DNA of 64,000 nucleotides, taken from Oscillospiraceae bacterium. Lineage in GTDB: Bacteria; Bacillota; Clostridia; Oscillospirales; SIG627. The notes beneath the pieces were generated by a model. That model was given only the letters and a program-made list of their open reading frames with translations. It had not been told where the DNA came from and made no database searches. The DNA lies in contig JAYFRN010000025.1 of the NCBI GenBank assembly GCA_034925865.1, forward strand, positions 31,405 through 95,404, written 5' to 3'. The position numbers and the translations under genes are program-made. The stretch's first letter is position 1. Each line of letters starts with the position of its first letter. Of the stretch, positions 54,845-63,211 are shown piece after piece.

Positions 54845-55825
54845 TTATGTTATATTAAGAAGATTCAAGCTCTGCTCAATGCATTCAATAGCCTTTTCAT
54901 ATAGCATTGCGACTTTTTCGAGAAGCGGCGCAACCGATTTGCTTCTTTCCTCGTTTACTCCCCAGGGTGAATTCCATCCCAGATACGGCGCGCAGCTTTT
55001 AAAGACTTTCGCTTCTTCTTCCATATACTCCGCGGCTTTATTAAGCAATTGCTTCGCGGATTCCGGAAAATGGCATGAAATTTCACGTAAAAAGCCCGGA
55101 GCGGCCGAATGTACAGAACTGTATATATCGAAACAGTATGCATCTGCAAGATCCCTGTCTTTTCCTGAATTAGAATATGCCTCATGCCATTTTTTTAAGG
55201 CTTGAATTCCTTCATAGGAATACCAGCCCCCTTTTTCCGGCTCGTCATTAATGGTTCTTGCATGAGAAACGGCATCTGTCAAAGCGTTGATTTCGGCGCG
55301 CTTTGCGTCAAAATTCCCCGTTTTTTCTCCAATAAGCACAGCACCGAAAGCGGGGCATACTTCCACAGCCTTTTCTGCTCTGTCCCAGGATTCTGTGTGG
55401 TATTCTGCCGATTCCGGACCCCAATAAGAGCCTCTTCCGAAGAAGATTTTATTAATTTCATCATAGCCGCAGACAACATCCCATTCGGCGCTTGTCATTG
55501 CGTGCCATACGAGCGCGGGCTTTCCCGCGTCTATCTGCTGCCGTATCGCAGTTATCATATTATCAGTCAGCTTTTCTCCATCAGGTCCAAAGCAGGGATA
55601 TTCACTGTATTCGTAGCCTAACAGTTTTATCAAGTCGGTTGACCACATCATCATGCAGCATGTCGGCCTGCTGGGACAGCCGGTGGCAATACGGAAAGCC
55701 GCCCCGGATATTCCCTGAATATACTCGGATGTATATGTTTCTCCGAGGTAATTCATTATCACGCGGACACCTTCAAATAACGGTTCCTTAACTCTGTATG
55801 TATCTACGTTTTCTAGAATTTTCAT
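54845..55825 (-). CDS. BtrH_N-like (papain-fold) hypothetical protein
   Basis: 326 residues from ATG 55825 (MKILENVDTYRVKEPLFEGVRVIMNYLGETYT), with AGGAG upstream; the longer in-frame start lacks an RBS. The N-terminal half looks like the cysteine-peptidase-like fold of butirosin protein BtrH (GISGAAFRIATGCPSRPTCCMM, then GKPALVWHAMTSAEWDVVCGYDE, the latter resembling the His region). The C-terminal ~130 residues are helical (LKKWHEAYSNSG...). Such proteins occur widely in Clostridia as stand-alone genes of unknown role; a transacylase or peptidase activity is not shown. No signal peptide. Confidence 0.55.
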   Translation of the reverse strand: MKILENVDTYRVKEPLFEGVRVIMNYLGETYTSEYIQGISGAAFRIATGCPSRPTCCMMMWSTDLIKLLGYEYSEYPCFGPDGEKLTDNMITAIRQQIDAGKPALVWHAMTSAEWDVVCGYDEINKIFFGRGSYWGPESAEYHTESWDRAEKAVEVCPAFGAVLIGEKTGNFDAKRAEINALTDAVSHARTINDEPEKGGWYSYEGIQALKKWHEAYSNSGKDRDLADAYCFDIYSSVHSAAPGFLREISCHFPESAKQLLNKAAEYMEEEAKVFKSCAPYLGWNSPWGVNEERSKSVAPLLEKVAMLYEKAIECIEQSLNLLNIT

Positions 55826-55891
55826 TATGAATTCTCCTGTTGATGTTTTACTGATTATTATAATGACATATAAAAACATCCGCAAACAAAT

Positions 55892-56470
55892 TTAATTTCC
55901 CTTAAAATGCCTAACTAATTGAATCTGATCGTATTTTAACTCCCAAAATGTGGCTTGTATGTATTGACCTGCTGAATCCTGTCTGTTTTCACCGCAAGGG
56001 AAGACATCAAAAATTTTTTTCCACGATTTTGATTTTGCTGCTAATTGTTCATCCGGAGATAAGCTGTCGAACCACTTTGATTCAGTGTCAAACATCTGAT
56101 CGCAGGTGGAGTTGCCATAATAATAATTGTTGAGAACATATAACCACATCACCTCGTCGCTGAGTAAAACGTCTGAATCCGGTATTTCAATTTCAATACA
56201 GACCTGATCTTCACTATAGCCTCGGAATTCCCTGCGGCGCAGATCCGGCTTTTTATGTTGCCAATCAACTGTGTGCCATGCCCATATAGGATACTTAACA
56301 TATTCCGGTGGCGTCCCTATTTTCGAAATCATTTGTTCAATGAGCCAATCGTAAGCGGGAGAATATCCCCATTCCGTAATTAAATCCGATTTTGTTTGGT
56401 CACAGTGTATGATTTTTACAGTTTTCAGTTTTTCATACAGCGTTTTTGGCTGGATAGTCCATAAACGCAT
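55892..56470 (-). CDS. DUF3841-domain protein
   Basis: 192 residues, MRLWTIQPKTLYEKLKTVKIIHCD ... YSPAYDWLIEQMISKIGTPPEYVKYPIWAWHTVDWQHKKPDLRRREF; this start and the PIWAWHxWxxxKPDLR block are what I recall for DUF3841. Cytoplasmic, no known motif, function unknown. GGAGGT precedes the ATG. It lies 66 bases upstream of the BtrH_N-like gene on the same strand and may be co-transcribed. Confidence 0.72.
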   Translation of the reverse strand: MRLWTIQPKTLYEKLKTVKIIHCDQTKSDLITEWGYSPAYDWLIEQMISKIGTPPEYVKYPIWAWHTVDWQHKKPDLRRREFRGYSEDQVCIEIEIPDSDVLLSDEVMWLYVLNNYYYGNSTCDQMFDTESKWFDSLSPDEQLAAKSKSWKKIFDVFPCGENRQDSAGQYIQATFWELKYDQIQLVRHFKGN

Positions 56471-56550
56471 AGAATACCTCCATTACTATTTGAAAATCAG
56501 AGAGTAAAATATATCAATAACGAAAATTAAATATTTAAAAGGTTTAAAAA

Positions 56551-56919
56551 TCATTTCTTATTAAACATGTGCCTTTTTATAGCGTCAAAGGTTTCATTGC
56601 TGATGTCATGCTCGATTTTACATGCGTCTTCGGCCGCCACATCCTTGTCGACTCCGAGCTTGATAAATGCTTCGGTAAGAAGGGTATGGCGTTCATATGT
56701 TTTTTTCGCGACTTCTTTTCCTTCTTCAGTCAAAGTCAGAAAGCCTTCGTTTTCAACCGTGACAAAGCCGCCCTCTTTCAATAGACCGATAGCGCGGCTT
56801 ACACTCGGCTTTGAGTATCCCATATATTCGCCGACATCTATCGCACGGACAGAAGAGCTACGCTTTGACAATATCAATATTGTCTCAAGATACATTTCTC
56901 CCGATTCCTGGATATGCAT
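56551..56919 (-). CDS. mntR: DtxR/MntR-family metal-dependent regulator
   Basis: 122 residues. A winged helix occupies ~1-65 (SGEMYLETILILSKRSSSVRAIDVGEYMGYSKPSVSRAIGLLKEGGFV), followed by the dimerisation/metal domain (KTYERHTLLTEAFIKLGVDKDVAAEDACKIEHDIS). Metal ligand candidates are His in ERH and the Cys-x-x-Glu-His of CKIEH, which is closer to DtxR/IdeR than to Bacillus MntR. It lacks the SH3-like third domain, as MntR does. GGAAGGCGG precedes the ATG. It is divergent from znuA across a 200-base gap, so it could sense Mn2+ or Fe2+ rather than zinc; the gene symbol is provisional. Confidence 0.85.
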   Translation of the reverse strand: MHIQESGEMYLETILILSKRSSSVRAIDVGEYMGYSKPSVSRAIGLLKEGGFVTVENEGFLTLTEEGKEVAKKTYERHTLLTEAFIKLGVDKDVAAEDACKIEHDISNETFDAIKRHMFNKK

Positions 56920-57041
56920 TATAAAACCGCCTTCCTATAAAATCCTCAATTTATATTAACATAAAAATGCAAACATTTCAAGATTGAGATTTTTTTATTG
57001 AACATTTTGCGTAATGTCTTATCGAAAAGCTTATTATGCTA

Positions 57042-57070
57042 TTGACATTGAATCATTTCTGTGCTATTAT
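57042..57070 (+). promoter_or_regulatory. Promoter of the zinc-uptake operon
   Basis: TTGACA (57042-57047), 17-base spacer, TATTAT (57065-57070). Confidence 0.8.
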
Positions 57071-57075
57071 CATCG

Positions 57076-57098
57076 CAAATGCAAATGATTCGCATTTG
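57076..57098 (+). promoter_or_regulatory. Fur/Zur-type box over the znuA transcription start
   Basis: A 23-base near-palindrome centred on 57087 with outer arms CAAATGC / GCATTTG. Its core TGCAAATGATTCGCA fits the 7-1-7 layout of Fur-family sites with one mismatch. It begins six bases after the -10 box, a position for repression. The Fur-family gene in the same operon (59622-60071) is the obvious binder. Confidence 0.8.
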
Positions 57099-57122
57099 AA
57101 AACGTTAAATCAGGAGATTATA

Positions 57123-57989
57123 ATGAGTAAAAAAATATTTTATTCAATATTTGGATTATCGCTTGTCCTTTGTATGCTGTTTATTACCGGCTGCAACATA
57201 AAAAGCGGCAATGAGACACAGAAAACGGTTATCGCCGTTACTATTGTTCCGGAACAGACCTTTGTAAAAGCTGTTTGCGGTGATCTCGCGGAGGTAGTCA
57301 CAATGGTTCCGCCCGGAAACAGTCCGGAGAATTTTGAACCTACCGCGGAGTTGATGGAGAAATTCGAAAAGGCAGCTCTGTATTTTTCAATCGGAGTGCC
57401 GACAGAGGCGGCAAACATTCTGCCAAAAGCGGGTAATAAAAAGGTAATTTCTCTTGCGGACAAGGTTGCGGAGGTTTATGCCGACAGAAAGTTCGAGTCC
57501 GGTGAAAGAGACCCTCATATATGGCTTTCACCTAAAAGAGTCATAGTTATGATCAAGACGATCTCAGATGAAATGAGCAAGCTTGATCCGGCTAACGCTG
57601 ATACATATGAAAAAAACGCGCAGGCATATATCGAACAGCTTAACAGTGTTGACAAAGATATCAAAGAGGCGCTTGACGGCGTGCAGAGCAAAAAATTCAT
57701 AGTATATCATCCCGCGTTTGGTTATCTTGCCGATGATTACGGACTTACAATGTACGCTCTCGAGGAAGAAGGGAAGGAAGCGACGGCTCAGCGTTTGCAG
57801 GAAATGATAGATACCGCGAAAGCTGAAAACATAAAAGTAATATTCTATCAGGAAGAAATAGACAGCAGCCAGTCGGAAGCGTTTGCAGAGGAGATAGGCG
57901 GGAAAACATTGAAGCTTGCGCCTTTAGCGGCTGATTACATAGAAAATATTAAAAGAATGGCCCAAACAATGTCCGAGGTTATGAAATGA
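57123..57989 (+). CDS. znuA: Zinc ABC transporter substrate-binding lipoprotein
   Basis: 288 residues from ATG 57123 behind CAGGAG; the lipobox is FITGC. Cluster 9 (ZnuA/TroA-like) binding protein: TIVPEQTFVKAVCGDLAEVVTMVPPG, DPHIWLSP (His ligand), FIVYHPAFGYLADDYGL (His ligand) and IFYQEEIDSSQSEAFAEEIG. The first ligand segment, usually PHD/E-Y/F-EP, reads SPENFEPT, so that His is missing. The long backbone helix between lobes (~155-190, MIKTISDEMSKLDPANADTYEKNAQAYIEQL) is present. It overlaps znuC by 4 bases, and the Zur-type box upstream supports zinc as substrate. Confidence 0.9.
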   Translation: MSKKIFYSIFGLSLVLCMLFITGCNIKSGNETQKTVIAVTIVPEQTFVKAVCGDLAEVVTMVPPGNSPENFEPTAELMEKFEKAALYFSIGVPTEAANILPKAGNKKVISLADKVAEVYADRKFESGERDPHIWLSPKRVIVMIKTISDEMSKLDPANADTYEKNAQAYIEQLNSVDKDIKEALDGVQSKKFIVYHPAFGYLADDYGLTMYALEEEGKEATAQRLQEMIDTAKAENIKVIFYQEEIDSSQSEAFAEEIGGKTLKLAPLAADYIENIKRMAQTMSEVMK

Positions 57990-58777
57990 TAAACGCAGAT
58001 ACCAATAATCCTGCAGTTATAATTAAAGATTTATCAGTATATTACGGACAGACACCCGCGATCGCGGGCGTCTGTCTTGATGTTGCCGACGGCGAATATC
58101 TCGGGATTATCGGGCCTAACGGCGGAGGCAAATCGACACTTTTGAAGGCGATTCTCGGACTTGTCCCGGTAACATCCGGTACCGTGCGGATATACGGAAA
58201 CAGTATCGGGAAAAGCAGAGCGTTGATTGGATATGTTCCTCAGTTTGCCGTGCTTGACAAAAAATTTCCGATTACTCTGTTTGAGGTTGTCCTCACAGGA
58301 TGCCTGAAAAGGGGTCTGTCGCCATTTTACAGATATACGGCAAAGGACAGGGAAACGGCATACAGCTTACTTGAACGGGTCGGCATATCGAAACTCGCAA
58401 AACGCCAGATATCTGACTTGTCCGGCGGCGAATTTCAGAAAATGCTTATCGCAAGAGCGCTCGCCGTCAATCCGAGGCTTTTGCTCCTTGATGAACCGAC
58501 GGCAAGCGTGGATGCCGTCTCGCGCGAGCAAATATACAATTTACTTGCGGAATTAAATAAAAGCATGACTATAGTGCTTGTTACTCATGACTTGCTGGCT
58601 ATATCATCTCAGGTTCACAGATTGGCCTGCCTCAACAGGCAGCTTGTTTATCACGGCGAGCCGGAGCTTAGTCAAAGCGTCGTGAACAGCCTTTATGGCT
58701 GCCCGGTCGATCTGATCGCGCATGGAGTGCCCCACAGGGTGCTCAAGGAGCACAGGGAGGGAACTCATAATGATTAA
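57986..58777 (+). CDS. znuC: Zinc ABC transporter ATP-binding protein
   Basis: 263 residues. Walker A GPNGGGKST, Q-loop VPQFAVLDKKFPITLFEVV, signature LSGGEFQKMLIARAL, Walker B LLLLDEPTAS and H-loop VTHDL are all intact, giving a functional ATPase of the metal-uptake family. Start overlaps the znuA stop (ATGA); its end overlaps znuB by 8 bases, so the three subunits are translationally coupled. Confidence 0.95.
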   Translation: MINADTNNPAVIIKDLSVYYGQTPAIAGVCLDVADGEYLGIIGPNGGGKSTLLKAILGLVPVTSGTVRIYGNSIGKSRALIGYVPQFAVLDKKFPITLFEVVLTGCLKRGLSPFYRYTAKDRETAYSLLERVGISKLAKRQISDLSGGEFQKMLIARALAVNPRLLLLDEPTASVDAVSREQIYNLLAELNKSMTIVLVTHDLLAISSQVHRLACLNRQLVYHGEPELSQSVVNSLYGCPVDLIAHGVPHRVLKEHREGTHND

Positions 58778-59609
58778 GGCGCTTTTTGAATATCAGTTTT
58801 TACAGAACGCCCTTTATGCCGGAATTTTGGCCAGCGTCGTCTGTGGTATAATCGGTGTAATAATCGTCGAAAAAAAGCTTGTTATGATGAGCGGGGGAAT
58901 AGCTCATACCTCATACGGCGGAGTTGGCTTGGGATATTTGCTGGGCTTTGAGCCGATCATCGGCGCTTTTTTGTTTTCTGTATGCGCCGCTTTGGGAATA
59001 GGATATATAAAAAGAAAAGGCGGCGCGCAGTCCGATGTCATAATCGGGTTATTCTGGTCGCTCGGTATGGCGCTCGGTATTCTGTTTATTGCCCTGATGC
59101 CAGGATATCCGCCGGATCTCAGCTCTTATCTTTTCGGGAACATTCTTTCTGTAACTAAATTTGATCTTTATTTGATGGTATGCCTTACTTTTGTTGTAAT
59201 ACTCGTAATAGTCATGTTGTTCAACGATTGGAAGGCCTATCTTTTTGACGAGGAATTCGCTTCGATAAAAGGAATTAAGACAGCCTTTTTGGAATATTTG
59301 CTGCTTGTTCTGATCGCGATGACGGTCGTCGTTTTGATCAGGGTGGTCGGGATCATTCTTGTGCTCGCTTTACTTACCGCGCCCGCCGCGACAGCCGGAC
59401 TTTTAACCCCGAGCCTGAAAAAGAGAATGCTTTATTCTGTCCTGCTCGGATGTGTCTACTGCCTGGCCGGGCTTTGGATTTCATATGTAATAAATATACC
59501 GTCCGGAGCGGCGATAGTGGTTTTATCAGTCATAGGATATTTTATCTCTTATACAATTAATTTGTTGTTCGTAAATCACAGCAGAAAAAGCCGGGAAAAA
59601 AATTTTTGA
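58770..59609 (+). CDS. znuB: Zinc ABC transporter permease
   Basis: 279 residues from ATG 58770 with AGGGAGG upstream, overlapping the end of znuC. About eight transmembrane helices of the ABC-3 family: FLQNALYAGILASVVCGIIGVIIVEKKLVMMSGGIAHTSYGGVGLGYLLG near the start and the coupling-loop region RVVGIILVLALLTAPAATAGLL near 205. Inner-membrane channel for Zn2+ with ZnuA and ZnuC. Confidence 0.94.
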   Translation: MIKALFEYQFLQNALYAGILASVVCGIIGVIIVEKKLVMMSGGIAHTSYGGVGLGYLLGFEPIIGAFLFSVCAALGIGYIKRKGGAQSDVIIGLFWSLGMALGILFIALMPGYPPDLSSYLFGNILSVTKFDLYLMVCLTFVVILVIVMLFNDWKAYLFDEEFASIKGIKTAFLEYLLLVLIAMTVVVLIRVVGIILVLALLTAPAATAGLLTPSLKKRMLYSVLLGCVYCLAGLWISYVINIPSGAAIVVLSVIGYFISYTINLLFVNHSRKSREKNF

Positions 59610-59621
59610 AAGGTGATATAA

Positions 59622-60071
59622 ATGGACAGGCCTGATTTTGCCAATAATCTGAAAATAAAAGGTTTGAAAAGCACAAGGCATCGTTTGGCTATACTTGAAA
59701 TTCTTGAAAAAAGCAGCCAGCCTATCGCCGCCGAACAGCTTTTTCAGAAAATGAAAGAAATGAATATAACCGTGGATTTGTCTACGGTTTACAGAACTCT
59801 CGACACATTATGCGATAAAAGCCTTGTAAAAAAGATAAATATAGACAGTGACAGCAGAGCGTTGTATGAATATAACCGCATGCTGCACACGCATTATCTG
59901 GTATGCCTCGGCTGTAAAAAAATAACGGCAATAAAGGGTTGTCCGCTGGAGGATTATGAAAAAAACCTGGCTATAGAGACTGATTATACTATTGCGGGAC
60001 ATAAGCTGGATATTTACGGATATTGCCCGAAATGCCGGAATGCGCGGTCTGCGGGAGGATCGGTCAAATGA
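59622..60071 (+). CDS. zur: Fur-family regulator, probably Zur
   Basis: 149 residues. The winged helix (LKSTRHRLAILEILEKSSQPIAAEQLFQKMKE ... VDLSTVYRTLDTLCDKSLV) is followed by the metal domain with HTHYLVCLGCKK and YGYCPKC, the two CxxC pairs of the structural zinc site. Location inside the znu operon, 12 bases after znuB, argues for Zur over Fur or PerR; sequence alone would not decide. AAAGGTGAT precedes the ATG. Its stop overlaps the next start (ATGA). Autoregulation through the box at 57076-57098 is inferred. Confidence 0.9.
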   Translation: MDRPDFANNLKIKGLKSTRHRLAILEILEKSSQPIAAEQLFQKMKEMNITVDLSTVYRTLDTLCDKSLVKKINIDSDSRALYEYNRMLHTHYLVCLGCKKITAIKGCPLEDYEKNLAIETDYTIAGHKLDIYGYCPKCRNARSAGGSVK

Positions 60072-61210
60072 AGGCATCATCAAATAATAATTTCCCTGAT
60101 GATATACCACTCGAAAAAAAATCAGGCGCTTCAGGTATATTTACAGGCATAGTGCTTTTTCTTACAGTGGGATATCTGCTGTTTTATGTCCTTCGCGCAA
60201 TGGATCTGATCAAAATAGATATGGAAAAAGTCGAAACCTTTAATACCATTTTTATCAGTATACTGATGCAGGCGTTTCCTTTTATGCTGATAGGCGTTCT
60301 GGTTTCATCCATAATGCATGTTTTTATACCGGATGAATGGATAGTTAAAATTTTTCCGACAAAACATGGCCTAGGGTTTCTCACGGCGATGTTTGCCGGC
60401 CTTTTCTTTCCCGTATGCGAATGCGCCATAGTCCCGGTTATGGCAAGGCTTGTCAAAAAGGGCGTGGCAATGCCTATCGCGATAACCTTTATGCTTTCCG
60501 CGCCGATCATCAATCCCATTGTCATTGTATCCACATTGTATGCATTCCCGGGAAGACCGGATATTATGTTTAAACGAGTAGGCTTCGGTTTGCTCATCGC
60601 ACTGCTTGTCGGCATCGGCATGTCGCTGTTCATGAAAAACAGCAGCGAATTTATTGACAGCGGCTCAGAGCATTGTGACTGTGATAAAAAAAGCAAAAAT
60701 AAAAATAAGCCTGCCGGGAAAAAAGTAAAGCAAGCCGAGCCGCATCAATGCTCCTGCTGCTCACACGAACATAACAAGGACGAGCATATCCGAAAAGGAT
60801 TCATACATAGATTGAAGGATCTATTTCTGCATGCCGGCGATGAATTTTTTAATGTCGGAAAATATCTTATCATAGGGGCATGTATAACAAGCCTGATTCA
60901 GATATTAATTCCGAAAGAAGCGTTTACCGATCTGAATGCGCAAAGCTGGCTTTCTCTTCTCATCATGATGACAATGGCGTTTCTTTTCTCCGCCTGTTCT
61001 ACCTCGGACGCTTTTATCGCGAGGAGCTTTATGAACAGATTCACCTTAGGTGCGATAATGGGATTCATGGTATTCGGTCCTATGATGGATATCAAGAATC
61101 TGCTGATGCTTTTATCAAGCTTCAAAAAAGGCTTTGTCATAAAGCTTACATTGATGATCTTTATTCTCAATTTTATTGTGCTGAACTTACTGACTATCTT
61201 AATAATTTAA
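60068..61210 (+). CDS. DUF318/PF03773-type permease (YcgR-like)
   Basis: 380 residues from ATG 60068. Two blocks of about four helices are separated by a cytoplasmic loop rich in Lys, His and Cys (HCDCDKKSKNK ... EPHQCSCCSHEHNKDEH, ~200-250). The first block has the family motif FPVCECAIVPVMARLVKKGVAMP; the second has FSACSTSDAFIARSF. Relatives are putative metal or arsenic permeases. Coupled to zur and followed by a TIGR03943 gene, so a zinc-related transport role is inferred; the Cys/His loop could hold metal. Confidence 0.85.
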   Translation: MKASSNNNFPDDIPLEKKSGASGIFTGIVLFLTVGYLLFYVLRAMDLIKIDMEKVETFNTIFISILMQAFPFMLIGVLVSSIMHVFIPDEWIVKIFPTKHGLGFLTAMFAGLFFPVCECAIVPVMARLVKKGVAMPIAITFMLSAPIINPIVIVSTLYAFPGRPDIMFKRVGFGLLIALLVGIGMSLFMKNSSEFIDSGSEHCDCDKKSKNKNKPAGKKVKQAEPHQCSCCSHEHNKDEHIRKGFIHRLKDLFLHAGDEFFNVGKYLIIGACITSLIQILIPKEAFTDLNAQSWLSLLIMMTMAFLFSACSTSDAFIARSFMNRFTLGAIMGFMVFGPMMDIKNLLMLLSSFKKGFVIKLTLMIFILNFIVLNLLTILII

Positions 61211-61222
61211 GTGAGGAGAGCA

Positions 61223-62047
61223 ATGAAAACGACAACTGAAAGCTGTTTTAATTTAAATACAGCTCTAAAAAGCATTCTGCTGCTCGGATTTGCATCGTTT
61301 TTTCTTTATACCATTTTCAGCGGCTCGGTAAATATGTATGTGCATCCGAGAAATATTCCGATTATTATTTTTGCGTCCGCTGTAATGATCATTATCGCGT
61401 TTTTGATGCTCGGCGGATTATTTACAATATCTGGGAAAAAAATAAGATCCTGGTCATTGCTGTTTTACATAATACCGCTTATCATGGCGTTTGCTTTGCC
61501 TGCCAAAGCCTTCAGCTCAAATGACGGATCGTTGGGAAGCGTCGAATTTTCCGGCATTGACAGCAAAGCCGACAGCACGCCGTCTCAGAAAACCGGTCAG
61601 GCAGCTGACAGCGGATCTTCTTCTGATCCGGGCTCCTCAGATAACGTTTCCGGCGGCGCCAAGGACAGTGGCTTGCAAATACAGGACGGCGTCATAAAGG
61701 TGACCGATAGCAATTTTTATCAATGCGTCAATGAAATTTATAGCAATATAGATAAATATATAGGAATGAAGATCGAATGCGTCGGTATGGTTTTCAAAAG
61801 CGATCAATATACAAATGAAGAATTTGCGGCCGCGAGATTGATGATGGTTTGCTGCGCGGCTGATATGGTTCCGGTCGGATTTATGTGCAGTTATGCGCAG
61901 GCATCCGAGCTTAAGACGGATTCATGGAAAAAAGTAACCGGTATAATAGATCAAAAGCAATGTGACGGCAATATAGTACCGTATGTCAAGGTTTTAACCG
62001 TGGAAGACGCGGAAAAACCTGATAATGAATATATATATCCGTATTAA
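61223..62047 (+). CDS. TIGR03943/DUF1980-family permease partner (YcgQ-like)
   Basis: 274 residues from ATG 61223 with GAGGAG upstream. Two or three N-terminal helices (SILLLGFASFFLYTIFSG; IPIIIFASAVMIIIAFLMLGGLF; SLLFYIIPLIMAFALP) are followed by a Ser/Gly-rich linker and a C-terminal extracellular domain (YIGMKIECVGMVFKSDQYTNEEFAAARLMMVCCAADMVPVGFM). This family nearly always accompanies the preceding permease type, often in zinc regulons. The CCAAD segment is its most conserved feature. Last gene of the zinc operon. Confidence 0.85.
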   Translation: MKTTTESCFNLNTALKSILLLGFASFFLYTIFSGSVNMYVHPRNIPIIIFASAVMIIIAFLMLGGLFTISGKKIRSWSLLFYIIPLIMAFALPAKAFSSNDGSLGSVEFSGIDSKADSTPSQKTGQAADSGSSSDPGSSDNVSGGAKDSGLQIQDGVIKVTDSNFYQCVNEIYSNIDKYIGMKIECVGMVFKSDQYTNEEFAAARLMMVCCAADMVPVGFMCSYAQASELKTDSWKKVTGIIDQKQCDGNIVPYVKVLTVEDAEKPDNEYIYPY

Positions 62048-62113
62048 ACATCTTTTTAAAAGAAAGCTTTTATAAGAATATATATACTCTAAAATACAGA
62101 AAGGAACATTAAT

Positions 62114-63052
62114 ATGATAACATTCGGACCCGTTCCGTCAAGAAGGCTCGGACAGAGTCTCGGAATTAATAATATTCCGCCAAAAGTATGTCCGTATTCC
62201 TGTGTTTACTGCCAGATAGGCAGAACAAACAGAATGCAAATAAGGAGAGAGGCTTTTTACGAGCCTGAAAAGATATTCTCCGAAGTGAAAACCAAGGTAA
62301 ATCAAATCAGGGAAAACGGGGAATGTTTGGATTATCTTTCATTTGTTCCGGACGGTGAACCGACTGTTGATATAAATCTGGGCGTTGAGCTTGATTTATT
62401 GAAAAGCCTGAATGTTAAAACAGCGGTAATTACCAATGCGTCCATTTTATGGATGGACGAGGTAAAAGCTGACCTCTTAAAAGCGGACTGGGTATCCGTG
62501 AAAGTAGACGCCGCCGACGAGGAGGCCTGGCGTTTGATCGACAGACCGCATGGCAGCCTGAGCCTTCAAAAGATACTCGACAGTATGATCGAATTTGCCA
62601 AACAATATAAAGGAACACTTGTAACCGAGACCATGCTTGTGTCGGGGTATAACGACGGCACCCGCAATCTTGAAAGCATAGCGAAGCAAATTGCTGAAAT
62701 AAACCCTAAAAAATCATATATACTCGTTCCTACAAGGCCTCCGGCTGAAAGTAATATACGCAGGGCGACAAGTGAAAAGCTAATCGAAGCCGCGGGTTTA
62801 ATAAACAATGCTTCCGGCGTAAGCGTTGAATGCATCACTCAAGACGACGATGAACAGGGCTTTTTCTTCACAGATAATGTCGCGGACGACTTATTAAGCA
62901 TTACCTCTGTTCATCCCGTAAGAGAAGATATCATCATGCATTATATAAGAATAAAGAATGCTGATGTCTCAATATTAAATGAGCTTATTTCTCAGAAAAA
63001 AATATGCGAATACACATATGAAGGCAAAATATTCTATAGAAAAGTGTTATAA
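62114..63052 (+). CDS. COG0731-type radical SAM protein
   Basis: 312 residues. It starts ITFGPVPSRRLGQSLGINNIPPKVCPYSCVYCQIGRT, in which CPYSCVYC is the CX3CX2C cluster motif and the SRRLG-SLGIN lead-in is diagnostic of this COG0731 (TYW1-related) group. FVPDGEPTVD corresponds to the GGEP strand. The C-terminal ~80 residues (LLSITSVHPVREDIIMHYI...) form a small winged-helix-like addition. AAAGGAAC precedes the ATG. Bacterial members have no assigned function. It is 66 bases behind the zinc operon and may be read through from it. Confidence 0.87.
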   Translation: MITFGPVPSRRLGQSLGINNIPPKVCPYSCVYCQIGRTNRMQIRREAFYEPEKIFSEVKTKVNQIRENGECLDYLSFVPDGEPTVDINLGVELDLLKSLNVKTAVITNASILWMDEVKADLLKADWVSVKVDAADEEAWRLIDRPHGSLSLQKILDSMIEFAKQYKGTLVTETMLVSGYNDGTRNLESIAKQIAEINPKKSYILVPTRPPAESNIRRATSEKLIEAAGLINNASGVSVECITQDDDEQGFFFTDNVADDLLSITSVHPVREDIIMHYIRIKNADVSILNELISQKKICEYTYEGKIFYRKVL

Positions 63053-63211
63053 TACAATAGATAGGTGACAAAAAAGCAGAAAACGAATTCGAATATAGTA
63101 TGGTGTTCAGTTAAATATATTGATTTGAACTATAACACAATTAATATGGACGTACAGCCATTTGTGGAATCCCCATTCAATGTTATATATTAAGCCCTAA
63201 CTTTCAACAAA

